In this document: positions 1-11,366 of the stretch, piece by piece
How positions within the stretch are numbered: the stretch's first letter is position 1
Layout: every line of letters begins with the position of its first letter
Assembly (NCBI GenBank): GCA_001599755.1
Contig: BCHX01000001.1
Span: forward strand, 3,720,001-3,784,000
Source of the DNA: Gliomastix tumulicola
Lineage: Eukaryota > Ascomycota > Sordariomycetes > Hypocreales > Bionectriaceae
Direction: 5' to 3'
DNA: 64,000 bases
The notes under the pieces: model-generated
Seen by the model: the letters and a program-made list of their open reading frames with translations, nothing else
What the model was told of the DNA's origin: nothing
Database searches by the model: none
Program-made: the position numbers and the translations under genes

Positions 1-2
1 TG

Positions 3-605
3 ACGCTGCTCCGCGCCCCTCAGGATCCAGAGGCCATCTTTCAGGGGTTGTGTCGCCCCGTGGAGAGGATCATTATCCCGTCAGACCGCTTTGGCACTTC
101 GAGTGTCCCAACGACACCGACCGTCGACACAGTTCCGGCTTCGCCTGCCCGATTCCTGCAGAAGTCTCCCAGGACTCCGCAGTCACCGCTGGGCTTTGAA
201 CCCGTGACACCACCTTCCCACACGGATCTTCGCCAGGCTCGCATCGCCGCTCAGACCCGGCTCGAGAATGCCAGCGCCAAACCCCGGTTTTCCGTCTTCG
301 TGACTTCGGAAGAGGGCGAGATGGTCGACAGCTTCCAGCTGGCTGGTTTCATCGGGACCGTCGGCAGCCCCATCCGGTATCATCTTCTGCCAGACGTGGG
401 GTCGACAGACCAGAAGGGCGGTATCGTGGACGTCAGAGACCTGACTGGAGACTTCGGGGAGAGCCTAGCAGGCGGCAGGGAAGGCTGCACTGGCGCGTGG
501 AACTGGCGCGAGGGCGTCGTAGCGGACAAGAAGGAGAGGGAGATGTGGTGGCACACCGAGAGAGGACGGTGGACGGGTGTCAATCTTCCTCAAGCACCTG
601 TCTGA
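3..605 (+). CDS. 3' end of an unidentified protein (partial)
   Basis: The reading frame is open from the left edge to a TGA at 603-605, giving about 200 C-terminal residues; the start lies outside the window, and position 48 (TTG) is not a credible start. The first 90 residues are Pro/Ser/Thr-rich and disordered. They are followed by a more ordered part with hydrophobic segments around FQLAGFIGTVGSPIRYHLLP and a Trp/Glu-rich end (GAWNWREGVV, EMWWHTERGRWTGV). I do not recognise a family. It runs toward the DUF8004 gene on the other strand, so the two 3' ends face each other across about 650 bp. Codon use matches its neighbours. Confidence 0.65.
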   Translation, partial: TLLRAPQDPEAIFQGLCRPVERIIIPSDRFGTSSVPTTPTVDTVPASPARFLQKSPRTPQSPLGFEPVTPPSHTDLRQARIAAQTRLENASAKPRFSVFVTSEEGEMVDSFQLAGFIGTVGSPIRYHLLPDVGSTDQKGGIVDVRDLTGDFGESLAGGREGCTGAWNWREGVVADKKEREMWWHTERGRWTGVNLPQAPV

Positions 606-1253
606 GCGTCCGTCTCTGCTCAAACAGCTCAGCCCTTTCTGGGGTAACTTTCATGACTTGATGATGACCATTTCTTTCGGACCTTGCTTGGCGTTCAGGT
701 TGGTAATGGTCGACGTAATCTTCCCAAGTGCGACCAGAGACATAGGTAGTCAGTTCCTTTTCAACGTTTCTCGTATTCATCTTGCCACCCCTTAATTAGC
801 GTGCCTCTATCTAATCTTGTACGGCAATGGAACCAGAATACAGGGAATAACTAGTAATTTACACTTTCCGTCGAGACCAAACTTTGAGGCCATGAATGAA
901 TTAAGTGAAACAAAGACAATGGAACCCAGGCGTTTTAAAACGTAAGGAACGAGCCGTCACAAATTCAATTTACACGCCGTTCGTCTATTCCTTCTGAAAT
1001 TAGTTTTTAGCAGTTAATATGCATGAGATCGTCGCAATGAAATCTTGTATGTGTGTGTGTGTATGTGTCATAAACATCTTTGAAAGAACCAAGCTGGGGC
1101 CGTGCCGTTATCTTGAATCCAATGAAGCTGATGAATCCAACTTTTTAAAACACAAAAAAACATGAGAGAAGCGTGAAGAAGAGGATCGCCAAGATACGTG
1201 ATAGAGTAACCAAAGTGACAGTATCGCAAGAGCATGATTCAAAAGAAGCTGCG
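606..1253. other. Convergent 3' intergenic region
   Basis: No gene seen. This A/T-rich stretch should hold the two facing 3' UTRs. It contains a short GT-dinucleotide run at about 1048-1068 and several A-rich stretches that could serve as polyadenylation signals. Confidence 0.5.
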
Positions 1254-4200
1254 CTAGAAGAAGAATCCCTTCTTCTTGCTGGGCTTCTTCTCCGCGTCGC
1301 CTAGGATGTCGTCAAAGGTGGCACCAGTGTTGGGCCCGTCGTCCGGCTGCTGAGGGGAGTCGGATCCTCTGCGATCCGGGTTGATCCCAGCGAGGTTACC
1401 GACGGACCGGCTGTTGCGGAGGCCGTGACCGCCGTTGACGGGGAGCGGGCCGTGCGAGCTACTTCGGTGGTGGCTGTTGCCGAAACCAGCCGGCGGTCCC
1501 ATCGGCACGGGCTCGAGGCCGAGGGCCATGCTGGATCGATAGGCGTGACTGGCGCGGTGCCCGCCGGGAGAGAGCGTAGAGGAGCGGAGGGTCGTTGCTG
1601 GCGATCCAGATCCAGGCGGTGGTGTTGGTGTGCCCGCACCAGTCAGAGGGGGACTGGCCACGATAGAGTCGCCAGGGATCACCGCCGGGGGCGGCTCCAA
1701 GGCAGGGAAGGCTGGGTCTTCCAAAGAGAGCCCCTCCACGCCCGGGGCGCCTTCCCATATCTTGGCAGCCAGCCAGCAGTGGCTGCGATTGTAGATGGCT
1801 TCGACGCTGAAGAGCACTGCGTCCGTTGAGAGCTCGACAATGCCACCGCTTCCGGCAACTTCGTACCACATCTTGCGCACCTTGCGGTCCTCCATCCACG
1901 GAGGGTTGCCCATGGGAGGCTCACAGAGGAAGTACTCAGTACCCTCTGTGAACTTCAGGCCCGGCGCGTCCACAACAAGCATAGGAAGTGACTGGATGAC
2001 GACATATAGGAAAAGCCAGTATCCAATACGCTGGTCAGCCAGATCAGCCGCCGTCTTGCCTTTGGCTTCCCGAAGCTCAAAGTCCTTGAATGAGGCGAGG
2101 AACGGTGTCTTGACCGAGTTCGTATCCCAATTGTAGGCTTTGTTCAGGATGAGAATGATCTCGTGCTCCTTGACCTTCTTGTCGAACTTGAGCTGGTCCT
2201 TGGCGGACAGGCTGTTGTAGGCCTCGAAGATCGACGTCATCGACGGCAACTGCGGGACGTCGTAGGGGATCGGAGGCAGAACCGGTGGACGAGACCGATC
2301 GTATTCCGACATCATGTTGCGGAGAGCCGAGTTGATCATCTTGTCGGGATCGCTTGACAGAGCAGGCGCCTCGTCGATGACCCTCGACGTTCGGTTCGTG
2401 CGGTCAACAAGCAGGTCGTATAGTGAGCACATGTCCCCGTAGAGCATCTTGAGAACAATTCTGTTCAAGCCACTCTCGGCAAAAGGATTCTTGCTGCTAC
2501 TAGCTTTCGGAGGCCAGTTGCCGAACGTGCTTTTGTAGTGATTCAAAACGAATGATCGCATCTTGTTGAAAGACTTCCGCCACACACCGAAGCGGACGTG
2601 CCGCAATTCGGCCATCGATGTTGAGTTTGCGATTCCAGCAAAGAGGGAAGGGAATTCGAACTGTTCAATATACTCATTGACGTTGTGCTGCCGTTGTACG
2701 AGATCAAGATGCGACTTTTCGAGCTGCTGGCGGGTCCGGGGAGACACCCTTTCGAACAGCGAGTGCTGGAGATCCAGGATAGCTGAGTATTTCCCGGCAG
2801 CATGGGCGAAAGCTTCTGTGTAAAGATCCATAGACCGCATTCGTTCTCCCAGAATGAGTGCTTCCAGCGTCTTCTCCCGGCTATTCCTACAGTCGGCGAG
2901 TTTAAGCTGCTCAGCATAGTAGTCGAAGCTCATGTTCACAGCATGCCCAAACGACGTGCCATCTTCACCCATGAAACCAAACTCCTCGAGGAGGCTTGCG
3001 ATCTGGAGGAAAATGTGGAACATTGTCGGCCGGGGTTTCGTCGCCACCAGAGCTTGACCAGTCAGGAAGGCAAACAGATTTCGGATCGCAATCAGCCGAT
3101 CCGTCTCCATATCCGAACTCTCTGAGGGCACAGACAGCTGTCCCGATGATGAAGGCGGGGCGGTTGGGAGAAAAAGGTGCAACTCTCCAGAGGGTTCGCC
3201 CGGGGGCGACGATTGCGTGATGAATTCGGTCAGGATGTAAGACGAGGAGATAGTGAAGTCCATCACCTTGAATGAGGGCCCACATCCACTTGTCCGGGGG
3301 TACAGATAGACGAACACATTCGCGCTCTCATTCCAGAGCTCCGGAACCTGTGCGTGCTCGACCCGTCAGTCACATTTCCTCCCTGATCCTAGATTCGCCA
3401 CGTAAAGACTCACCTTGTCACCATTTCGGAGGAAAGCCGGGTTGTATTCAGCCTGAGCGCCCTCAGAGATGACCCAGGCATAGGGCTTGGCGCCTTGCTG
3501 AGACATGTCGGTCGAATTCGACCGCGAGCGCACTCCCGGAAGCCAGCTCCTCCTGAGCCGTCCTCTTGAGGGGCTCTGGCTGCTGCCGGTCCGTTCATGT
3601 GGTGAAGCCGCCGCTGACGGCAGGAGTGTCGGCAGTGTGGAAACCCTTGTTGTGTTGCCGAGCGGTCCACTCTGCGCCGGTCCACCGGGGTGCTGGGCAG
3701 ACACGCTCCTACGGCCTCTTGCCTCGTTACTGGTGCCAGACAGCGGATGCATACTGGGGAAGTTTGCGTTCGGCCCAGGCTGCTGGAGCGAGTTATGCCG
3801 TGGTCGGTTCTCGCCGCTGTCCTTCTGCAGCCTGTTTGCTTTTGGTGCTTCGTCCGACTGCGGGGCCCCGGCCACCTGCTGCTGCGGGCTGCTCTGCGAG
3901 GGCACCTTTGGAGGGGGAGCCTGCTTGGTCAACGTCGCACGCTTCATTTCCGGCGACGGCGGTATCGGCGACATGATCTGAGGGTTCGGCACGGCCGGGG
4001 CGGAGCGGATCGCATCCATCTGGAGAGTAGGTGTCGATGCCGAGAGCGGGAGTTTCTGGGGTCGGCTCGGCAGCGGAGGAGGCACGTTTTCGACGTCGTC
4101 AGGCATCGCGCCCTTCGAATCGTGTAGTTTGTAGGGCGGCGGCGGCGGGGCTGAAGCCGGTGGCGGCGGTAGAGAAGAGATGGGCTTTCGACTGATCGAG

Positions 4201-4526
4201 TCTGTTTCATTGATGATGAGCGAGGGTAGCAGCGCGGTCAAACGATTGCTCCATGATTTCGTCTTTTCGAGTGGGCGAGGAGGCACTGGCTCTCCTTTCT
4301 TCAGGGCCTGCCGCGGCTGCGCGGGAGGCGGCGTGGAAGTCTGCTGCGGTGTTGGGCCTGGAGGTGTTTCAACGCCAGACTTGCGTCGTGTATGCGCCCG
4401 TTTGGTCAGGGTGGCCGGTGGCTTGTGATCGGCATCGGAGGAGTGATGAGGGGAGGAGGTTCGGAAAGAGGACAGGGAAAGAGAGGAGGGCATGATCGAG
4501 GCTCGAGAAGACTTACTCGACGTCAT
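1254..4526 (-). CDS. DUF8004 domain protein
   Basis: Two exons, complement(1254..3347, 3414..4526), encoding 1068 aa. The 66-nt intron (3348-3413) has a GTGAGT donor and CACAG acceptor. Splicing joins FLRNGDK to VPELWNESANVFVYLYPR, which restores the continuous DUF8004 signature. The in-frame ATG at 4526 is preferred over the upstream TTG. Residues 1-335 are Pro/Ser-rich and disordered. The DUF8004 region begins near YAWVISEGAQAEYNP (about 347) and continues through GPSFKV and an RLIAIRNLFAFLTGQALV segment. The C-terminal third is again disordered and ends in a basic, aromatic tail, KKPSKKKGFFF. The family is widespread in filamentous ascomycetes and uncharacterised; it probably acts in the cytoplasm or at the cell cortex, since there is no signal peptide or membrane span. 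Confidence 0.85.
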
Positions 4527-4809
4527 GTTGGGCAAACAACACGACGACCAGCCAGTCTGTCAAGTCCAAGTCTTACTACCCAAGTCTGCTGCTCCGTCTA
4601 GTCCAAGTCCAGTCCTGGCCAGGGCGAGCGAGCCCAGTTGGCGATCCAGAGACCACAAAACAGAGAAGCGAGCGTACGGAGAAGAAGTACAGCGCCACCG
4701 CGGTTTGAGGTTCAAGGAAGGAAGAAGGCAAGGCCAGGCCAGGCCAGGGGCACCAATTCGAGGTGTAGGACAGGGGCTAGGACTAGCAGCACCTCAGGTA
4801 GGCTGGCAG

Positions 4810-4829
4810 GGACAGGACAGGACAGGACA
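4810..4829. repeat. GGACA tandem repeat (x4)
   Basis: Four perfect copies of a 5-bp unit, just downstream of a separate AGGCC repeat at 4731-4745, in the presumed leader or promoter of the DUF8004 gene. Confidence 0.9.
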
Positions 4830-6795
4830 GGGCTGTACCTATAGTAGTGGGATTGTCTAAGAAAGTTATTACCTAGGGCAGGCGGCCGGCGGAAACGTGG
4901 TTCGGCGAATCGTACTCGTTGCGTGTGCGCGGGCTGGAGCATACGACGACTGGCGCTAGCTGTGAGACGAGCACGGAGGTTAGACAGGCCGTGACGGCGA
5001 CGGGCGTTCCCCTGGGAGAGGCAGTGAACGTGCGCCGGGACTCACTGAGGGTTCGCTGGAGCCTTGGGGGGGCCGGAGAGCGGGCTAGGAGCCGTACGAG
5101 CTGTTGTGCAACCAACAGGCCAGCGAGAGGGATGGAGGGATCGTCAGTTGCGTGCTCAGGCCGTGCTCGAGCGTTGCGTGAAACAATTTTACTTCGGCTA
5201 GGCCTGGGACGCTGAACGCCTCGTCCGAGTCGGTGGATCAGGGTGGCTTTTAGGGAAAAGTATGTCCCAATGGTGACGAGTTTTGAAGCGAGGCGGAAGT
5301 GGGAGCGAGGTTGAGGCTGGTCTAGTTTCGGTCTCCAGCTTGCTTTTGGTTTCTGGTGTGGGTTCGCGATGACGTTTGAAAAAAAAAGTGGCTTCCTGCC
5401 GTTTTCCACGCCTGTCGGATGCTCTTGCCTCGACCAAGCCACCAAGATCTCGTGTCGACAGTTCGTGATGGGCGACGGGCAAGAGTCAAATGTAATTATA
5501 ATCCGTGTTGCATTGTGCAGAAAGGGGGCCAGACCAGCTCCGGCCGGTGCCCAAAGAACATTCACCAACCCCGAGGCCACCGTTGCGGCTGGTCCTGCAG
5601 CAGGTACCCAGAGCCCAAGGTACCTACCGCCACAACCCACTCAAGGTCCCGGTCAGGTACTCTCCACATCCCTTCACCATCCTCACGCACGCAATGTGAC
5701 CCCCAGAGACTACGCAATAATAACACGAAATTCGCCCGGTGCTCAGCAACACGCTGCGCGGTCGATGCTTGCTGCTGCGGCTGATGAGGGGCCGAAGCAT
5801 CCACTTGGGGACGCTCCGTCTTACCCAGGCTCCGTCATGGATGAGCTGTTCAGTACTTCCCACCTGGCGGTGTATACGAGGAATCCGGGCGTACATGGCT
5901 GGCTGCTGTTCACCAAACAGCTGACCGGCGCCGCTGTCCCCTCAGACCCCGAGGGATTAGGGGATTCCTCAACTCTTCAGGGGGGGGTATCAGCAGTAAA
6001 CATGTGCTACAGCAGGTGTAATCAGCCACGGCCAATACATCTCAGCAGCGCTGCCCGTCCTTGAAACATGGGTCAGCTTTAACATCTCAGCTCACTGCTT
6101 ATGAAACCCTCAGACCCCAACTTGCAGCATGAATCTGGGTCGTGGATCTGCCTTCGCCAAATCCTACGCTGCGCTAGCCAAGTACCTCCAAGTACCTCCG
6201 TTCTCCCTCCCCTCCTCAGGTACCAAGAGTCAGTCTATCCCGCCTAAAACCGGCCAAGCAGACAAACCAAGGAAAATCCCCCCCCAAGATATCGTCCTCT
6301 TCCACCTTGATGCTCGAGCAGGGCCGGGGAGCGAATGACAACTCGCCATCCGAGGCACGTTGTCTAATCGGATTCATCACGTCAGGTGAATGACGGAAGG
6401 TTTTGGGGGCAGTGCACGCGGCTCGTCCTCCTTCGGGACGACTCTCAAGTGCGAGCCTCGCTAGAAATGGGAGTCGGGCCATAAAATCCCATCTTTCTCC
6501 GGATCGACATGCAGCCCAGTGGTACTGCGGTGTACTTCGTTTTTCCCTCCCTCCCCTCCCCTAAAAAAAATCTCAATCCAAAACAGGGTCCATGACCCAT
6601 TCAAAATCAGATCTAAAATTAGGTCGACACATCAGTACCACGTAGTACCGGGTACATGGAAGGTCGCGCCAATCTGGAAATCTCTCCCTAGCAATTGCTT
6701 GTTTTTTTATTTATTGCTCGGTGGCCTGCGAGAATGTATGACGTCCCAATATTCAGCAGCTTTAAGGCGTGATATATATGAGATGTTCAATTAAT

Positions 6796-6816
6796 GGTGG
6801 CGGTGGTGGTGGTGGT
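6796..6816. repeat. GGT trinucleotide microsatellite
   Basis: An interrupted run of GGT units in non-coding DNA; nothing else recognisable around it. Confidence 0.8.
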
Positions 6817-8793
6817 GTGGTAACACCATATTTGTGATATCCACCCTCGGCGCTGTCAAATTCCCACCATCAAAGTACGTCCTACATGTCTCGGACTTAA
6901 TAATGTCACGTCAGACATGTATGTCTAATCACTAAATAGGCTGCCGCAGATCATGTAACAATGCGCCTCGGACTCAGTTGTTGTCTGTTTATCGTGTTTC
7001 TCTCCCTCCACGTCTCTAAAGAGCTACTCTACGATGTAGAACCGCTCCTAAGATCGAGTCGTCTCACGACATCTCTCCTCATCAACGACCAACCCGTAGA
7101 AGTCCACTAAGCATTATATTCGTGGCTCTCCCTTCCGATTATCCGTTCAGGTGAGGCGGTGCACCTCTCGAATAGCGTCTAGACAAATCTTCCAATATTC
7201 CAAACTACAGCCAGTCAATAGTCTAGCCCTGACGTGACGTGTACCCCAGCACGCCATGAACGGGGGGGTCCAAGAGTCGAAGCTCAGATCATGCACGTCA
7301 GCAAAACTCATACCATTGAAGAGAATAGGGCGCCGGAGCGATTGGCTGCGATCAATTGGATGCCTGTCATCTCACCACTGCTCAGGCAACCGCGGCTGCG
7401 CCGCTTACTGGGTGAGATGGAGGCTGCCGAGGCTGCCTTGCATGAGGGGTCCCCTCTCTCGCAACTTAATTCCACTTCCTTGTTTACTCTTCCTAATTGT
7501 TGTCGTCTTATTTCTACTCTTTCAACTTCCTCAACTCCTCTGAGTTGTTCTGCTGCTCTCAAAGGTTGTACCTTGGTACTGGCTGGCCGGGAAGTGGCTT
7601 GTCACGTGATCCATTTTTGCCTAAAATGATCAGGGTCGCCGACGTCTTTGGCTGGGAGGACCCAGAACTCAATTTCTTGGTTTGCCATTGGCTGGGAAGG
7701 ATCAACATTGAGCAATGTCGTACCAGGCGGTGCTTACCTAACTTTAGGTTGCATATCGACGTCTTCTCGCTATCTCTCAACCGCAAGGCCGTGTCCGTCA
7801 GGGATCGTGGTAGTTTCTATCGATAAGGGGCAGCCTTGATCACTCCGGAGAGTGTTAGGTGGCGGTTGGAACTCCAGTGTGCAAATACCAGTTGAACCAT
7901 ACCTGCCTGGATCCTTAGTCTTACATGAGAGCCTAACCGCAGGGCTGGCATAGCTCCAGGTAATAGGTTCCCAGATATACACCGGGACCATGTGATTTCG
8001 ATCCAGTCTGCTCCATAGACGGTTCGGGACTGAGCAATCATCTTGCGTGGCGATAGCACGCACCCCGTGGGCTTTCGGTAGCACAAGCTTTTAGCAGAGC
8101 CGTAGACTATGCCGTAGTAGTGTAGAGCCTCACAAACCAACACTCCGAACCGTTTGGCGCGCTTCTGATCCACGCTAGTGCCGAGAGATACGGCGGTTCC
8201 TCCGACCCTGTCTACCGTTATCTGGTTCATCTATCGCCGGGGCCTCGTAGTTCTGCCGCTTCTCCTTTTTTTCACATCTCCAGGCCTCATTATTTCGGCC
8301 GCATTCTGCGAGGCCGCTCACAAGGCGGCGAAAATTTCGACAGCGGGCGCCAGCTCGTGGGCCGGCTCATCGTTGACTTACCCTAGACCCAAGCCTCGCC
8401 CTCCCGCGCGGACATGGAGAGGGACTGATTACCCTCGCCAGCAAGAAATGTGAGCGTCAGCCTCGCCCAAACATAGATTTTGGGCAGGCGGCATTCCCAT
8501 AGACCTCCAAATTGCGCCCAACGCTAGGTTTCACAGGTCGTCGCGCTCCCACTTTACCGTCGTCTCAGAACCGCGGCGAAAGCGAGTCAGAATGGCCACC
8601 GAGCCCTACCATGCTCCCCAAACCAAATCTTTCTCACACCCCGAGACTCCCACTGACACAAAACGAACGAATATGGCGAAAACATGGGCGATTTGTACAT
8701 TTTGAGGGCCTCGTCTGGATCGAAATCGACGGTCAGGTGACCTGGCTCGTGACAGGACGTCGAAAATTGTCAAAATCGGTGGAAGACGGGGCA

Positions 8794-8840
8794 GTGATTG
8801 GTCAATTAAGATGGAGCCGGGGTCGAGACGAGCCAATCAC
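8794..8840. promoter_or_regulatory. Inverted pair of CCAAT boxes upstream of the Zn2Cys6 gene
   Basis: GTGATTGG (8794-8801) and its exact reverse complement CCAATCAC (8833-8840) are separated by 31 bp, about 275-320 bp before the ATG at 9113. CCAAT boxes are bound by the fungal HAP/CBC heterotrimer. The paired symmetric arrangement is seen directly; regulation is inferred. Confidence 0.45.
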
Positions 8841-9112
8841 AACCCTTGCTTCCACCGAAAATGCCCAATGTTGGAGATGGTGTAAGTCGGCGGCCGCGCC
8901 AGAATCCCCTTGGGCCCCCTCGGACGTCAAATTATAATTCTCTGCTGTCAAGGCCACGTTTAGTCTCCGACAAATCTTACACAAAGATCTCGGAATCGTT
9001 GGGTATCTTCACCTTATCGTCGAGACATTGGACGCAGACCTGCAGGCTTCAATTCGCCCACCGCACGTAGCCAAGGTTCCACCAGATCCCCGTGACTTAC
9101 ACGGATATCAAC

Positions 9113-11238
9113 ATGGATCCAGCCATGCCCTTATCCCAAATCAGCCAAGGAATCCCCCGTGTTCCCTCCTCTTCAGACCTGGAAGACGACTTATTCCAGA
9201 CCTTCTTTGACTGGAAGGCCTACTCCCTCGCTACCCAGCCCTATCCTCACACCCATCCCCACGACAAGTCGTCCCACAGAGCCCACCCCCAAGACCTCGA
9301 CAAGCTCATCACAGACATCCCTCCTCTCCTGGATGCTCTTGAGTCCCATAAGTTCTTCAAGATGGGCACGTCGTTCGGCTCTGATGATGGCGTGGTCACC
9401 TCCTCGGACTACTCCGGGCACCCCTCCCCCCCGGAGCTCATCCTCGGCGAGGGCAGCACCTCACCCTCGGACCACTCTGGTCCTGTCATGCCTGACAGGA
9501 TCGAGGATCCCGTCCACCATCCCGGCAGAACCTTGACCGATGTCAGAGCCCACGACGACAAGTGGACCTATCCCCAGCGTGAACCGTCCAAGGGTGCTCC
9601 GAGGGTATACCCTCCTAGCCTTCATGTGGCGCCTCACGGCCCCACCAAGCCGGCTGACCAGGTTGCCGCTTCCGCTGGCACTAAGCGAAGAAGGGCTGAG
9701 AATGTTCCGGAGAAGAGAGCGAGACAGCTTGCGGACCGCGAGCAGACGGCTGATGTGCGGAAGAGTGGGGCCTGCCTCCCATGTCGCGTCTCCAAGACTC
9801 GGGTAAGACAAACTTGCACAGCGCTGCCAATCGCGATCGATGATATCAGTGCTAACGGTTTTTTTTTGTCAGTGTCACGATAATGGCGTTTGCCCGGCTT
9901 GCCGAAAGGCCTTTCCCGAACACTCGCACATCGTCTGTACTCGGATGAGCCTTGCAGAGGCTTGGCCGGTCATGAGCAGAGCCCAGGGTATGTGCTTCTC
10001 TCATCTGGACGACTGAGTAGTCCAACTCGGTAAAAGTGTACTAACCGGTGTTGTGTAGATGCCTGGTCCAAGGACCCTCGGAAGGAGGAACAATTCCGCC
10101 TGAGCCCAACCCTCTTCACTGGCAAGCCTCGCGAAATCACTATCTTCTTCTCCCGGGATGTCAGCACTACCCCTCTCAGCGCCTTCGTCCAGGCGTATCG
10201 ATGGAATGATGAAAGGGACGATAGCAAGGTTGAGAAGGCTGCGTTTGTGCGGGACCTGATCCCAAGTCACCAGAAGCTGTTCCAGTGGGTCGAGGGACAG
10301 ATCAGACTTGAGAAAGGCCGCGACTTTCAAACCGCCCTCCAGCGCTTTCTCATGGCCTACTCCCGGGATGGGGCTGGTCTGCCAAGGGTATGTGATGATA
10401 TGCTCACACTCCAAGATCAATGACTGACGATGGATAGCACTCTCTTGTGACCCGGGTCCATCGCATGACCTGCTTTTTCCGCATCTGGAGCACTGCGGCC
10501 TTCTGGTGCCGCGACCCGTCCGGCAAGATTGTCGGCCTCCCAATGTCGGTGCAAGCCGAGCTCAGAAGCATCGCATTGCGAGGGCTGTCTCTCCTCGAGG
10601 GAGACATCTTGAAGGAGCTGGATGATTGTGTGACTCCTAGTGGCATGCCCAAGCCAGACGACAAGCTGGCGATTTGGGCCTGCATGTGGCAACTCATGCT
10701 CATGTACCGTGACCTCATGGTCGCATCGAGGGCTCGAGATGAGCGAGGACATGGTATGTGCTGTCACCCCGAACGGCGAAGTTGCGAAAGTGCTAACCTC
10801 CCGAAGCAACCAATGAGATCGAGCAACGCACCAAATGGCACCTTGAGAACTTCTTCCCGGTGATTGCCATCTTCTACCATTATCATTTCCGGAACAAGAA
10901 GAGTATTGAGGTGTCGATGGATTGGCTCAAGTCCCCTTATCCAGCCCAAGCGTGCCGCAGCAAAGACTTGCAGCAAGCTGGCAACGATATGCTTGACGAC
11001 CGCAAGGCATTCCGTAAGTTGCCATGCCAGTATTTGCATCAAAACCCGACGGAAGGCAAGCTGACGTATGTTGATAGTGCAAAAGATGCAAACCTCAGTG
11101 AACGACATGGACCAACTGCTGTGCATCTTTGTGGTGAATCACGAGGTCAAGAAGCTCAATGCCAGGAGGCGAACCCCGAAGTCTGGCAAGGCTAAGGGTT
11201 CTGGTGCTGATGACGATTGTGACGATGATGTCGACTGA
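9113..11238 (+). CDS. Zn2Cys6 (GAL4-type) transcription regulator
   Basis: Six exons, join(9113..9802, 9873..9987, 10059..10387, 10438..10753, 10807..11013, 11078..11238), 605 aa. All five introns (50-71 nt) are GT-AG, and several have clear CTAAC or CTGAC branch sites. The ATG at 9113 (MDPAMPL) is chosen over an upstream GTG. Residues 1-210 are acidic and Pro/Ser-rich. The zinc cluster is C221-x2-C224-x6-C231-x5-C237-x2-C240-x11-C252, with the first intron falling inside it between R230 and C231, a position often interrupted in this family. The last spacing (11) is longer than the usual 6-8. The rest resembles the helical middle region of fungal Zn2Cys6 proteins, ending in a basic then Asp-rich tail. 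Expected to be a nuclear DNA-binding regulator; its targets are unknown. It converges with the RTG2 gene 128 bp away. Confidence 0.85.
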
Positions 11239-11366
11239 AGGGTATGATGCGGGCCGACTTCAGCCTGGGGGAACGTGACGACGAACATGATGAGCTCTCC
11301 TTCTCTTTTCTCCTATCTGTTTGTTTTCTACCAACGACGACCACGAAACCAGGGGAAGAATGCGGG

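Larger units (their letters stand above)
4527..9112. other. 4.6-kb gene-free divergent intergenic region
   Basis: It separates two divergently transcribed genes. The ORFs here are short, overlap on both strands and show no family signal or ordered composition, so I reject them as genes. It holds simple repeats (AGGCC at 4731-4745, GGACA at 4810-4829, GGT at 6796-6816) and a repeated AGTACCTCC pair at 6181-6199. A CCAAT inverted repeat lies close to the downstream gene (8794-8840). The left 350 bp is probably leader and promoter of the DUF8004 gene, and the right 600 bp the promoter of the Zn2Cys6 gene. Confidence 0.5.

Noticed and set aside
4873..5640. 255-codon minus-strand ORF upstream of the DUF8004 gene.
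   Set aside because: Low-complexity, no domain, overlaps other open frames on both strands; probably leader and promoter DNA.
5369..6064. 231-codon plus-strand ORF.
   Set aside because: No family resemblance and no ordered composition; likely chance in GC-rich DNA.
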